A stretch of 64,000 bases of DNA, from NCBI GenBank assembly GCA_034769895.1, contig CM068373.1, positions 23,192,620 through 23,256,619 on the forward strand. Reading direction: 5' to 3'. Source of the stretch: Magicicada septendecula. Its lineage: Eukaryota; Arthropoda; Insecta; Hemiptera; Cicadidae. Every line of letters starts with the position of its first letter. The first letter of the stretch is position 1. A model generated the notes under the pieces. The model was not told the DNA's origin, did not search any database, and worked only from the letters and a program-made list of their open reading frames with translations. The translations under genes were made by a program, and so were the position numbers. Below, one piece after another: positions 23,962 through 35,559 of this stretch.

Positions 23962-25250
23962 ATCACTTAATTATTCTGTTAGATTCATTCAAAATTTATG
24001 ACGAAATTCTTAGATAGTTTGTCAAGGTGCTCTGCTTATTCATCTCGAATAGGTTAACTACAGTTTTTTGTTAATATATAAATAAATATCTAGTGAGGAA
24101 TTTCTTCGTCATGTGGATCACAAACAATTCGGTATAACGACATGAGCTACACTAATTATTCTTAATAATTTATGTTTCAGTAAGTAATGTTTATGTATTG
24201 AAGTAATAGATTTTACCAGTCCCTTTGTTTTAGAGTTCAAACTTGCGCAAAGACTGCAAAATGTATATATATATATATATATATATTTACTAATGAGTTA
24301 ATTTTTCCAAATTATCGCTATTAATTATTTCCAAAAATACTGCTTGTACGGTTTTAAATACCACACTGAATAAACAATAAATTCAGTAACACGTTTAATA
24401 ACTAGAACAGCTTATCTCAGAAAATAACTAATCAAATTATTTCATTTATAAACTGGAACATTTATCATTTACGTGAATGAATGTGTTGACTCTTGTGTAT
24501 TAGTACATAAGTACAAATATCATGTATAACACAGTTATAACACATTTTTGAAATATTCACACTACTACACATGTCTCTTTGTGTGTGCGTGAACGGCGCG
24601 CATGGCGTTATAAAGTCCTCTGTTACTTAGTAACGGCTCAATACTAGAACTGTTTCTTACAAAGATGACTGTGGGTAGATGTGTCAGGTATAGAAGGGGT
24701 TGCAAAATACCATTCTTTGATTCCTCACTCGAGAAATTCTTTCTGGGCCCTCGCGTATCACTTTTTATCTTACCCTCTATTATTCTTATATTACCCTTAC
24801 AGATTACATTATTCTTCCAGCCATATTTTATCCATACAAGGGCAATGTACACATACACAAGGATCATAATACACAAGACAGATTCCCATATTGGCGTCTA
24901 AACTCATTATAACTAGTACTTGTGTGAAGAAAGAACACGAATTAAACAGTTAGTAGTGGTTAGTAGTAGTACTGAATAATTGTAATTACAGTTACCGTTA
25001 CTTAACTTGATACATTCGGAATATTTAGATTTACCATTACACTGACCGCAGTCGTCTAACAAGTACGATCTTTTGTGACGAATATTTAGAATACTTTCAA
25101 AACGTCCATAGCACCATGCACGGAAATTTAACACTTTCGAGACGACAGACATATTAATTCGTCTGTCAAAAAAAAAAAAAAAAAAATGCCTTACTTCAAG
25201 AACGACGCGCTAACACTTTTTCAGGTTGTACTTCTTAAACAACGAAATAT
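23962..25250. other. Intronic spacer
   Basis: AT-rich intron DNA with an (AT)n tract at 24,262-24,286 and a run of about 18 A at 25,169-25,187. No gene recognised. Confidence 0.5.
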
Positions 25251-25342
25251 AGTCAGCCGCGAACATCTTTAGTAGGTCCGTACAACTCTCTTAGTTCAAG
25301 AAAAAGTTCATAGACAGCATCAGCATTATGAAACGAGAATTC

Positions 25343-25535
25343 TGCGAATTTTATGTTTAATTTTATAGACTCCTGATTTATAAAAATCTCTGCCGGATTG
25401 GCCGATGTAGAATGCTGCACAATTATCGCATTTAATTTTATAGACTCCTGATTTATAAAAATCTCTGCCGCATTGGCCGATGTAGAATGCTGCACAATTA
25501 TCGCATTTAATTTTATAGACTCCTGATTTTATATA
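25343..25535 (-). mobile_element. Inverted Penelope family A fragment with 75-bp repeats
   Basis: Minus-strand copies of the nuclease segment KSGVYKIKCDNCAAFYIGQ repeat with a period of 75 bases (unit starts at 25,518, 25,443 and 25,368 on the minus strand), each unit ending after GRDFY. The 75-base period keeps frame. Immediately to the right, at about 25,536, the sequence switches to the plus-strand element. This is an inverted 5' extension of the Penelope array, as known for this class, with an added tandem duplication. Confidence 0.75.
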
Positions 25536-25785
25536 ATTCCAGTTTTGCACAACATTTAATAGCAAAAGATCATAGCTATACTAGTTTCGAAAACAATTTC
25601 GAGGCGTTGCATACTTGCAAGAAGGGTAAATTAATGGATAGCCTAGAGGAGTTCGAAATATACAAAGCTACGAAAAACGCAATAACCAAAAATAACATAT
25701 TAAACGATCAAATGAACTTCGGATCTAATAACCTGTTTGACACTGCTATACGGTTGAATGATAATTATAGCCAGTCGGGAAGAGA
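25536..25785 (+). pseudogene. Penelope family A, 5'-truncated unit 1
   Basis: Encodes only the end of the nuclease region and C-terminus (from about SFAQHLIAKDHSYT through LEALHTCKKGKLMDSLEEFEIYKATK-like wording to YSQS). Here the usual stop has become GGA, so the frame runs on into the terminal repeat. It lies head to tail with unit 2, forming the left pseudo-LTR of the array. Confidence 0.75.
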
Positions 25786-25930
25786 TCGTGGTACAGCGTG
25801 CATGCATGCGAGCGCTCCGAGCGATTCAGTTGTTACGTTTGTATATATTTTATTTAAAATATTTTAAAACATTTTAAATTATGACAAACCACAAAATGTG
25901 GTATACATTTACGTTTTGATTATTGTGTAT

Positions 25931-25961
25931 CTGAAGATGGGATTTTATCCCGAAACGCGTC
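25931..25961 (+). ncRNA. Hammerhead-like core, Penelope family A unit 1
   Basis: CTGAAGA, T, GGGAT-TTT-ATCCC stem II (5 bp), GAA, palindrome ACGCGT, C, then ATTAAACG. The distal part of stem I is CGTTT (25,912-25,916) with AAACG; the proximal pairs are AU-rich and weak. All catalytic core positions are intact except for the extra T between CUGANGA and stem II. Confidence 0.65.
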
Positions 25962-26048
25962 ATTAAACGACGGAAGACAGTGTCACTAAGGTGGACCGAA
26001 TAAGGTAATTTAATTATATTAACCATAAAGTGACTCGGTACGTAAAAC

Positions 26049-28519
26049 ATGAATAGATTGAAATTAGAACCTTACCAGGTAAAAATTGCGTATACACTTC
26101 AAAATCAAAAGCTTAAACTATTTAAAACTAATTTAAATATTAAATTTAATAAAACTTGTCTATATAAAAATCTTATCCCAAATTACGCTAAAATCAAAAT
26201 TAACGAAACCTCTAGAATGGCCAGAAAAACTGAGCAATTTGCAAGTAAATACAGGATAAAAGAAGAAATTAAATTCTTATATAGGAAGAAAATCTCATTA
26301 AACTCAGCTGTATTTAAAACACATTTAGAACTATATAATAATGTTCATCCCGCTCTATGCGATACAATCATGCAACATATTAATCAATACGTTAAGAATA
26401 AGATTAGATTCAGAAGATTAAACAAACTAATAAAATTGGCCCTTTGATAAGCAATCAAAACAATAATAAATTCAATAATGAAAAACATGCTTTCTACCCT
26501 AGACTGATAAACATGACTAACATGGTTCTCACGAACACAGAGGAAAATCTTATCAATAAAGGACTGAATTAAAATTTTCCACCGAATCTTAAAAATAAAA
26601 ATAACATAATTAAAGAAATAGTTGAAGCCGAATCTGTAATTAAGTGTGTTCCAGACTTAAATGAACGAAATGAACTACGAATATTAATAAATAATAGATT
26701 CAATAAAGCAATTAATAATAATTATCATAAACAAAAGAAATTAAATTATACAAAAACAAAACATGAACAACTAACAGCTATACAGCTAAATAAAAAACTC
26801 TTACAAAATAACATTTACTTAACGAAGGTTGATAAAGGCAATACTATAGCATTGTTGGACTTGGACGAATATAAACAAAAGGTATACAAATTCATTAATA
26901 ATAACAACATAACACAGCTAAATAATGATCCCACCAAAAAATACACATTAGATTTGAATAAAACAATAAATAAATGTACAGATCTATTTGAGAAACATAT
27001 ATGCTACTCACTAAAACCAATAAAAGCTAGTGCACCATGCTTAAAAGGTCTACCCAAAGTACACAAAAAAGACACACCGATTAGACCTTTAGTAAATTAT
27101 ACAACCGCTCCAAGCTATAAAGTAGCAAAAACCTTGGTTAAAATAATCAAACAACATATAAGCTTAGATAATAACCAGAGTATAAAATGTTATAAAGATT
27201 TTATCGAAAAATTACGTCATATTAATATTAAGCCTAGTCACAAGCTAGTGTCTTTTGACATAGTGGATCTGTATACCAATGTCCCAATTGATGAGACTTT
27301 AAAATTACTCAAACAAAATTTAATAAATAATAATACCTTAGAAATAAGAAAAATTAATCAGCTAATGTTAATATTAGAAATAGTACTTAATCAAAATTAT
27401 TTTTCGTTTGATGGTTCATACTACAAACAAAATGAGGGCCTAGCAATGGGTTCTCCACTCTCAGGTATCCTCGCTGATATTTATTTGAATCATTTAGAAA
27501 ATACTAAAATTTTAAAAAACAATTATTTCGACAATAAAATAGTATATTATTCAAGATATGTGGACGACACCTTTGTTATTTTCAATGGTAACAATAGACA
27601 GCTCGAGTCATTTAATAACTATTTAAATAAAATACATAAGAAAATAAAATTCACTATGGAAATTGAAAATAACAAAAACATTAATTTCCTGGATCTAACC
27701 ATAACAAATAACGGTAATGACCTGAGATACAAAATATACAGAAAGCACACATGCACAGATACGGTTATACATGCTAAGTCATTTCATCCTCCAGCCCAAA
27801 AAATGGCTGCATTTAACAGCTTTATTGACAGATTACTTTGTGTTCCCCTTAATAACCAAGACTATGATCAAGAAATAAATATTATAAAACAAATAGCTCT
27901 AAATAATGGTTACAAGCCAGTAATAATTGATAGAATGATAATGAAACATAAAAAACATTTAGAAAATAAAAATAAAAATACCAACATTATTAACCAACAT
28001 AATAAAAAACATAAAAAATTCATTTCAGCTAATTATACCGGTTTGATGCCAAATATTTTAAAATCTGTTTTTAAAAGTAAAGGATATACTGTTTCATTCA
28101 AAACCTGTAATAATTTAAAAATTTTGTTCAAAACTAAAATAAATATTCCTTTAAAAAATAAATCAGGAGTCTATAAAATTAAATGCGATAATTGTGCAGC
28201 ATTCTACATCGGCCAATCCGGCAGAGATTTTTATACAAGATTTTTAGAGCACATTCCTAAAACACATAATAATAATTCCAGTTTTGCACAACATTTAATA
28301 GCAAAAGATCATAGCTATACTAGTTTCGAAAACAATTTCGAGGCGTTGCATACTTGCAAGAAGGGTAAATTAATGGATAGCCTAGAGGAGTTCGAAATAT
28401 ACAAAGCTACAAAAAACGCAATAACCAAAAATAACATATTAAACGATCAAATGAACTTCGGATCTAATAACCTGTTTGACACTGCTATACGGTTGAATGA
28501 TAATTATAGCCAGTCGTGA
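26049..28519 (+). pseudogene. Penelope-like retroelement family A, near-complete unit
   Basis: From the ATG at 26,049 (MNRLKLEPYQ) the frame runs to the stop at 28,519, about 820 codons, the usual size for a Penelope-like protein. A one-base deletion near 26,412 (revealed by unit 3) and an in-frame TAA at 26,570 break the N-terminal third; from 26,573 to 28,519 it is fully open. Domains: N-terminal Lys/Asn-rich region; reverse transcriptase with LVSFDIVDLYTNVP (27,248-), GLAMGSPLSGILADIYL (27,438-) and the catalytic YSRYVDDTFVIF (27,549-, Asp-Asp present); FLDLTI; a linker; then the GIY-YIG nuclease GVYKIKCDNCAAFYIGQSGR (28,171-28,230) with Arg in YTRFLEH and Glu in DSLEEFEIY. Antisense to the LRR gene in its intron 3. 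The codon third positions are strongly A/T. The C-terminal half could be recent, but this copy is not intact. Confidence 0.9.
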
Positions 28520-28669
28520 GGAGATCGTGGTACAGCGTGCATGCATGCGAGCGCTCCGAGCGATTCTGTTGTTACGTTTGTTTATATTTTATTTAAAAGA
28601 TTTTAAAACATTTTAAATTATGACAAACCACAAAATGTGGTATACATTTACGTTTTGATTATTGTGTAT

Positions 28670-28700
28670 CTGAAGATGGGATTTTATCCCGAAACGCGTC
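28670..28700 (+). ncRNA. Hammerhead-like core, Penelope family A unit 2
   Basis: Same sequence as 25,931-25,961: CTGAAGA, T, GGGAT-TTT-ATCCC, GAA, ACGCGT, C. Lies 150 bases after the stop codon and 118 bases before the next unit's ATG, i.e. in the terminal repeat between tandem units. Confidence 0.65.
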
Positions 28701-28787
28701 ATTAAACGACGGAAGACAGTGTCACTAAGGTGGACCGAATAAGGTAATTTAATTATATTAACCATAAAGTGACTCGGTACGTAAAAC

Positions 28788-30090
28788 ATGAATAGATTGA
28801 AATTAGAACCTTACCAGGTAAAAATTGCGTATACACTTCAAAATCAAAAGCTTAAACTATTTAAAACTAATTTAAATATTAAATTTAATAAAACTTGTCT
28901 ATATAAAAATCTTATCCCAAATTACGCTAAAATCAAAATTAACGAAACCTCTAGAATGGCCAGAAAAACTGAGCAATTTGCAAGTAAATACAGGATAAAA
29001 GAAGAAATTAAATTCTTATATAGGAAGAAAATCTCATTAAACTCAGCTGTATTTAAAACACATTTAGAACTATATAATAATGTTCATCCCGCTCTATGCG
29101 ATACAATCATGCAACATATTAATCAATACGTTAAGAATAAGATTAGATTCCAGAAGATTAAACAAACTAATAAAATTGGCCGTTTGATAAGCAATCAAAA
29201 CAATAATAAATTCAATAATGAAAAACATGCTTTCTACCCTAGACTGATAAACATGACTAACATGGTTCTCACGAACACAGAGGAAAATCTTATCAATAAA
29301 GGTGAATTAAAATTTTCCACCGAATCTTAAAAATAAAAATAACATAATTAAAGAAATAGTTGAAGCCGAATCTGTAACTAAGTGTGTTCCAGACATAAAT
29401 GAACGAAATGAACTACGAATATTAATAAATAATAGATTCAATAAAGCAATTAATAATAATTATCATAAACAAAAGAAATTAAATTATACAAAAACAAAAC
29501 ATGAACAACTAACAGCTATACAGCTAAATAAAAAACTCTTACAAAATAACATTTACTTAATATATTTACATAATAAAAAACATAAAAAATTCATTTCAGC
29601 TAATTATACCGGTTTGATGCCAAATATTTTAAAATCTGTTTTTAAAAGTAAAGGATATACTGTTTCATTCAAAACCTGTAATAATTTAAAAATTTTGTTC
29701 AAAACTAAAATAAATATTCCTTTAAAAAATAAATCAGGAGTCTATAAAATTAAATGCGATAATTGTGCAGCATTCTACATCGGCCAATCCGGCAGAGATT
29801 TTTATACAAGATTTTTAGAGCACATTCCTAAAACACATAATAATAATTCCAGTTTTGCACAACATTTAATAGCAAAAGATCATAGCTATACTAGTTTCGA
29901 AAACAATTTCGAGGCGTTGCATACTTGCAAGAAGGGTAAATTAATGGATAGCCTAGAGGAATTCGAAATATACAAAGCTACAAAAAACGCAATAACCAAA
30001 AATAACATATTAAACGATCAAATGAACTTCGGATCTAATAACCTGTTTGACACTGCTATACGGTTGAATGATAATTATAGCCAGTCGTAA
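28788..30090 (+). pseudogene. Penelope family A unit 3, internal deletion removing RT
   Basis: The 5' part (28,788-29,330) matches unit 2 and keeps the base that unit 2 lacks, but loses two bases near 29,302 and ends early. At about 29,560 it jumps from the N-terminal region directly to the sequence that sits at 27,996 in unit 2, deleting about 1.17 kb that holds the whole reverse transcriptase. The last 158 codons (29,614-30,090) are open and encode an intact-looking GIY-YIG nuclease and C-terminus ending YSQS. A non-autonomous tandem partner. Confidence 0.85.
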
Positions 30091-30370
30091 GGAATTCGCG
30101 GTACAGCGTGCATGCATGCGAGTGCTCCGAGCGATTCTGTTGTTACGTTTGTTTATATTTTATTTAAAAGATTTTAAAACATTTTAAATTATGACAAACC
30201 ACAAAATGTGGTATACATTTACGTTTTGATTATTGTGTATCTGAAGATGGGATTTTATCCCGAAACGCGCCATTAAACGACGGAAGACAGTGTCACTAAG
30301 GTGGACGAATAAGGTAATTTAATTATATTAACCATAAAGTGACTCGGTACGTAAAACATGAATAGATTGC
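30091..30370 (+). mobile_element. Penelope family A right terminal repeat
   Basis: Repeats the inter-unit segment and ends 13 bases into the next unit's start (atgaatagattg at 30,358-30,369), after which unrelated DNA begins. The array is therefore flanked by partial copies of the same terminal sequence, the pseudo-LTR layout of Penelope-like elements. Confidence 0.8.
30241..30271 (+). ncRNA. Hammerhead-like core, Penelope family A unit 3
   Basis: As in units 1 and 2, but the palindrome ACGCGT has become ACGCGC, changing the conserved U before the cleavage base. Likely impaired. Confidence 0.55.
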
Positions 30371-30885
30371 CCAGTGTGTTTGAGTGTTTCAAAGTATCCC
30401 ATAATAAATAAATTATAATGCATAAGTATCATTTTTACTTTTCTAGAAAACTCTATAGTATTTGTTACTGTTTTGGATATGTAAATAAATAGATTTGGGA
30501 ACATAATTTTACCATTACAATCTGAACAGTGATGTGTGTGTGATAAGTTGTACAACATAGCAAATTAAAAAAGAAGTTGTTCTCCACAAAAGGATTATCT
30601 TAAATAAAAGTTTAGTTGAAGAGTTTTTTAACAGTAAAAATTATAAATAAGCTAAAAAATATGCAGTTTCTGGTTGTAAGCTACACCGGGATTCTTGAAG
30701 TGTTAATGCTGTTTGAGGTGATTACCGTCATTTCATATCAGAGATGAAATCGGGTCTTTTCTTTCAATGTCCTAACTATTCTAAGTGGGTAAGTTTTATT
30801 TGTTTTTCAAACCTAAATGTCAGTGTAAATGAGCTTTTACACATCAAAAGCACGGCTACACAAAACTAAAAGTTCCGTCTGATGC
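30371..30885. other. Intronic spacer
   Basis: No gene recognised. Confidence 0.4.
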
Positions 30886-31292
30886 TTTCACGGCCGGTTT
30901 CAATGTTATGAGAACTTCAGGTTGCCGGGAGCTGTAAGGCCATGTGCCAAGTCTGTCCAGATTCAGAACCATGCGTCTATTGCAATGAATCGGCGGGATG
31001 AGTCCCTCTCATTGAGTGCTCTTTGGACGCCAGTTGTGGCGAACCAATAAGAAATTGCCTTTCTTCTGATTGGCTGGTGGTGTAAGACAACAACTTCGTG
31101 TGGATAACAAAAATTTATAAATATGGGTGTTAGCCTTAACCACAGTTCAGTGGTCACTGACTACGAAACATTTGTCAGTGTTTTGCAGCCTTATTCACTG
31201 AAGATGGCCGGCAAAGGCACGGCCGAAAGCTTTGCACTAAACAACTTTGGACCACGCCCTTACAGCCCAGCAGGCTAAAGTTCTCATGAAAC
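30886..31292 (+). mobile_element. Inverted-end element with hammerhead-like core (family H1)
   Basis: Opens with gctttcacggccggtttca (box A) and tgagaacttcag at 30,908; closes with ctaaagttctcatga at 31,276-31,291. The inner edges ggagctgtaaggcc and the reversed gggctgtaagggcgtgg also match (box B). The ribozyme-like core lies at 31,198-31,232. The inverted edges are about 340 bases apart. No coding frame. A short non-autonomous element, possibly retrozyme- or Penelope-derived. Confidence 0.6.
31192..31236 (+). ncRNA. Hammerhead-like core, family H1
   Basis: CTGAAGA, T, a GGCC...GGCC stem II with a long loop, GAA, AGCT, T. Helix III AGCU is self-complementary. Stem I is weak (CA with TG). 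Degraded but recognisable. Confidence 0.45.
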
Positions 31293-31459
31293 AAAAAGTA
31301 TTGAGACTCAAACCAAAATGATATGAATAATCGGTAAACCGTCAATATATATTCTAAAGTAATCTACCACAACACTGTTAAATTTAAATGATCTACTTGT
31401 ATCCTACTAAAATACTTGTTACCAACATGGTGTTGGTGACATTGGCATAATACACTTAC

Positions 31460-31663
31460 TTCAGTACAGCGACTTGTCTGTGAGTCACTTAGGTGCGGCA
31501 TGGGATCGGCTATGACTACGTCAGTGGATACATTGCTTTGAGCGCCTCCAGGCTGCGTCACCCAGTTGCCCAGACCAAGAACGCATATCAGATAACGAGT
31601 GTCGGGCAACAGACGTACCAGTTTCACTGACCTGGCACCACGGTCCAGATATTTTCCTCGAAC
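31460..31663 (-). CDS. LRR receptor gene, exon 3 (second half of FN3)
   Basis: The acceptor ttttttcag precedes 31,663 on the minus strand and the donor gtaagt follows 31,460; length 204, phase 0 at both ends. It encodes residues about 1,199-1,266, beginning VRGKYLDRGARSVKLVRL and continuing LPDTRYLICVLGLGNWV, the L-x-P-x-T-x-Y-x-x-x-V strand pattern of a fibronectin III domain, then a Ser/Thr-rich stalk SQTSRCTE. It joins cleanly to the FN3 start in exon 2 and the membrane exon. Confidence 0.85.
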
Positions 31664-31867
31664 CTGAAAAACGATAATCACATAATACCTTAGTACAATA
31701 ATAATGTCAATGAATTTAAAGTTATAAAACAATGGCAACACCTGTTTTAACTAATAGAAGTGAAAAGTATGGAACTTATGGAAGTAAAACTTGAACGATG
31801 ACGAGAAGTGATGAGCGAAGAATACAAACAAGTGAAGTGAAGCTGATTATATTCTCACGGAGGCTTC

Positions 31868-32100
31868 CGCGGCCGGTGTCCATTATGTTTTTGAAATCTC
31901 CTTCCGTTGTGAACCGCGTCCAAAATATCTTGTACGACAAAATTTCACTAATATTACAATGAGTATCTTCAGGTCTAAGTGACTCACTGTAAGTGACTCA
32001 CTTAGACCTGAGATACCCATTGTAATGTGAGTGAAACGTTGTCATACAAAACATTTTGGACGCGGTCCACACCGGAAGATGATTTCGAAAACATATGTGA
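31868..32100. mobile_element. Near-perfect palindromic element (family H2)
   Basis: The left arm 31,868-31,985 and right arm 31,990-32,096 are reverse complements over roughly 100 bases, meeting at tgactcactgtaagtgactc. Each arm holds a decayed hammerhead-like core: minus strand 31,936-31,972 (CTGAAGA, T, ...GAAA) and plus strand 32,008-32,041 (CTGA-GA, ...GTGAAACGTT). The left edge carries box A (ggcttccgcggccggtgtcc). Confidence 0.7.
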
Positions 32101-32640
32101 ATTGAAGTTCTTGAGAAAAAAGCAAAACTTGCACCCTAAGAGATAAAATACGAAATGAAGATATAAGAACCGAGTTAAATGCATATTCTCTGGCCAGCAG
32201 AATAAGGCAAGGCCAAGTTAAATGGAAGAAGCATATCGACAGATCAGAAGATATGAGACGACCTAAACAAGTAATACGATAGAGACCTCAAGGAAGACGC
32301 GATATAGGTAGACCAAGGAAGAGATGGCGAGGAAATATGATATTGATGTTAAGTTAGGTAAGTTGCAAACGATCTGTGGGACAATCAACCGTATGTTTAG
32401 AAACAAGTTACATTGAGATACAAAGTTAAAGTTCTACAAAGTTATGGCGGTCCCTGTGCTGTGCTATGGGTGTGAATTATGGACAACAACAAAGAAACAA
32501 GGAAGTCAAATACTGGCCTCGGAAATTGCGTTCTTAAGAAGAGTCAAACGGTGTTCTAAAATTGTAAGAGAGGAGTTAAGAAGTCGGAACAGGCTGTAAG
32601 CCTATTCCTTGACACGGAGAAGAAGAACAACAACAAGAAT
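32101..32640 (+). pseudogene. RTE-like fragments in scrambled order
   Basis: 32,180-32,345 gives KWKKHIDRSEDM and RRDIGRPRKRW (normally the extreme C-terminus). 32,390-32,640 then gives wording of the part that should come before it (KFYKVMAVPVLCYGCELW-like, EIAFLRRVKRCSK), ending in a GAAGAAGAAC tail. Two truncated insertions or a rearrangement. Confidence 0.6.
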
Positions 32641-34840
32641 TAAAAATATCACAGTGTGTACAAACCATTAAAAACTAATACTAGGAGTACTATCCTTAGA
32701 AGAACTTATGTAGGTGCCATTTGTTTCACATTATCCATTATTTAATGGTTATTTTTGTAAAACAAAATAAAATAAAATTGGAATTTAAAGAAAATAAAAC
32801 GATACGATATACTTACAGATGACGGTAGGATTGTTAAAATATCAAGCCCTGAAGGGAATGGTCTAGGAGAGGAACTGAAAGACACTGTCTTTAGTTGAAG
32901 AAGGCTTATTTTCAAATAACGAAAATTAAATGATGCAAACTAAATAATTCAGCTTATTTAGATTATCATCTTTTAAAAACTAGCTTATTTTATCTAAATT
33001 CCAACACTTATTAAAAATCAGTTCAGTATCTAGTACATACCATACTAATCGACAAAACGTGAGACACTAGATCATTAGTATATTATACTAGTATATATTT
33101 GTTCTCCATAAAGACTAAAACATGTGAAATGGTGTTCTTCAGTAATATATCGAAAACATCATAACACCGGATATGATAGCCAGATTTTGTTTACATATTC
33201 ATGTTACTTCAGAAGCGTAGAATAGACAAACGCGTGGTAAGAAATATGTGAGTAGAAGACTTTTAATTTGGCACGTTTACACAACAGGCACAATTCAGGA
33301 GTACCTTTTCGAATATACGTACGATTTAGTAGTTGTCAGAAACACTAACTAAATTACAACACCTGATTTCACCTTACTAGGTACATCTTTACACCTGAAC
33401 ACTGTTTTATATGGTACAAGTTTCCCCTGAGTAAATCAATAAATTACGATACCGCAGTCAGTACGGTCTGTTCAATTATATAAAAAAACCACGGGGGTAA
33501 TTATTATCATATTATTTGTAATCAAGAAATAATGATGGAACGTAACAGAAGCCTTTATTTAGTATTATAATCTTTTATTTTCCAAATATATTAGTTAAAT
33601 TAGCTGTATTCATTTCACATAGAACAATTCAGTTTAGGATAATTATTTTTGGTACAAATTTACGAAAACATATTTGGCTTTCCACAGTCAAGTTTACAAA
33701 GAATATATTGCAACTGATTGAGCAAGAAAATTATCTACCAAGGAAAAGTTTTTCATTTTATGCAGGAAGTAGTAACACTAAAAAATTACAAACACTTCTC
33801 TTACCTTATAACGACGGTAGGCGGAAAATTATATCACTTTTGTTCAAGGATGTTTTGCTCAAAGGTATTTCCTTGTACCAGCAAAATATTTTTGTCGAAG
33901 ATTCCTTAAAAGTAACCACCCCTAATTAAATTACTTTTACTAACGAGTAAACTTATATTTATATGATTATTATTGTCAGGGCTTGATTTCAGGGGGAACG
34001 GCGTTCCGGAACCTCATGGATCCAAAAATAATTTACAGAAAAAATATACGAAAAGAAAAACTTAATTATTACAAAAATTTACTACTACTTTTTAAAATGT
34101 TCCCCTCATCAGCCCAACTACAAAACTAAACATTTGTAAAAATTAAACACTAGTAATAGTCTTTATCTTAACTACTATAGTTCAAAAAATGTCCCATTAA
34201 GCTACAGAGAAAAGGAAATAAAAAAATTTGCTTCAAAATTAAAACTACATGAAAGGCAACTGATTGGGAGCTTCTGAGAATATGTGCATTCCAAAAGTTT
34301 TCTAGAGAGTATTTTTACCTTGAAATATGCTAATGAATCAATAGAAATATCTTAAAAGTAAATGTGAGAGGGCTGGTTTATGGTCATCACACAGGATTGG
34401 ACACAAATAGTAAGAAAGGTCAAGAAACAAACAATATAACGACACAATGATGAAACTATGGAAAATTTTTTTAAATGTCCGAACCACCGAAACCATCACT
34501 TAGAGTGTGATCGAGTCTCCGGGATGACACCATTATGAGTGACATATTTTCTATTGTCGTCCGGCGAACCTGACGATGAAGCTCTTTAGATATATCAGCA
34601 AATATTTAGATATATTACCTTTTTACATGCAAGTTCCTACGTATGTCACACATTTTATAAGTCTTTAAAAATGTAGACTTCGTTTAGAAGTTTAACCTGA
34701 TGTAAACGGTAATATAAAATATAAGTATATTTGTGTCTGTACAACTTTTGAATTGACGAGTTTCGGCACATATAATATTAGAAATCAACCATGATTATTG
34801 TAATTTATTTTAATAACTTACCTCAAAAATTGGGTAAAAA
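32641..34840. other. Intron 2 spacer with possible hAT ends
   Basis: No gene recognised. At 33,977 the text CAGGGCTTGATTTCAGGGGG, and at 32,838-32,852 the reversed form (atatcaagccctg), resemble hAT termini, but they face outward from each other, so they do not bound one element. The frames at 33,708-33,929 are AT-rich noise. Confidence 0.4.
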
Positions 34841-34844
34841 GTTA

Positions 34845-34896
34845 TTTTATTATTATTATTATTATTATTGTTATTATTATTATTATTATTATTATA
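34845..34896. repeat. (ATT)n microsatellite
   Basis: About 50 bases of ATT trinucleotides with one or two interruptions. Confidence 0.95.
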
Positions 34897-34919
34897 CACA
34901 ATACTATTTCATTTTGTAA

Positions 34920-35450
34920 TTACAAACAGAAATAACAGTGATGCACACCGCTATAGAAAAAGTTTTCCTATTAGTGCATTCAGGCTTCACAGCTCATCAA
35001 CAAATCGGAAATATACAATAGTGGAACGAGTATATAACTCCTTTGTACCTCCACTTCCCCTACAACGCGTACACATTTTCGTAAATAAGCCTTAAGGTGA
35101 ACGCTCTTACTTTCTGGCTGTTAACTAACTGGCGGATTCAGTCACCCGTGTCGGTATTTTCACATTTCTGTCTAGTAGATTCTGTGTATATGTGTATGTT
35201 TGTGTTTGTGTCTGTGTACATCCGTTTCTATACCTAACGTTTGAAAACCTTTCTTACTCATGACTTTTAACTATGTAATCCGTAATGCGTACACGCTGTA
35301 GAACAAGTAGTGGTACAAAGAAGTTAATTTGTTTCATTATTATATATTTCCGATCTGATGATGAGCTGTAAAGCTTGAAAACTTTTTTCTATAGTGATGT
35401 GTAACACTGTTATTTCTGTTTGTGATTATAACCACTAAGACAACTTTATT
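34920..35450. mobile_element. Inverted-pair element with hammerhead-like cores (family H3)
   Basis: The arm 34,920-35,025 (minus) and the arm 35,340-35,450 (plus) are reverse complements: each has atatttccgat, then the core CTGATGATGAGCTGTAAAGC, GAAAAC, ttctatag, and tgttatttctgtttgtgatt. The single-copy middle is about 310 bases. The same family recurs at 60,160-61,090, where a TIR element has inserted. Confidence 0.65.
35350..35392 (+). ncRNA. Hammerhead-like core, family H3
   Basis: CTGATGA, T, GAGCT-GTAA-AGCTT, GAAAAC. Stem II pairs well; helix III is not a clean palindrome and stem I is weak. The partner on the opposite strand (about 34,955-35,005) is more decayed (TTGATGA). Confidence 0.45.
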
Positions 35451-35559
35451 AAACGTTTATAATTACATGGATTGTTAATTGCAATTGGTTAATTCTGACG
35501 TTGTTTACTAAACCTTTACCTTTCTTTCCATATATTAGCAAGGCAAGACAAATTCTAAG

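Noticed and set aside
25169-25187. Poly-A tail marking a retrogene
   Set aside because: No coding or 3' UTR-like sequence precedes it on either strand; a simple A-run.
32838-33996. A hAT element bounded by the two CAGGGCTTGAT-type ends
   Set aside because: The two ends face outward, so they cannot be the termini of one element in this interval.
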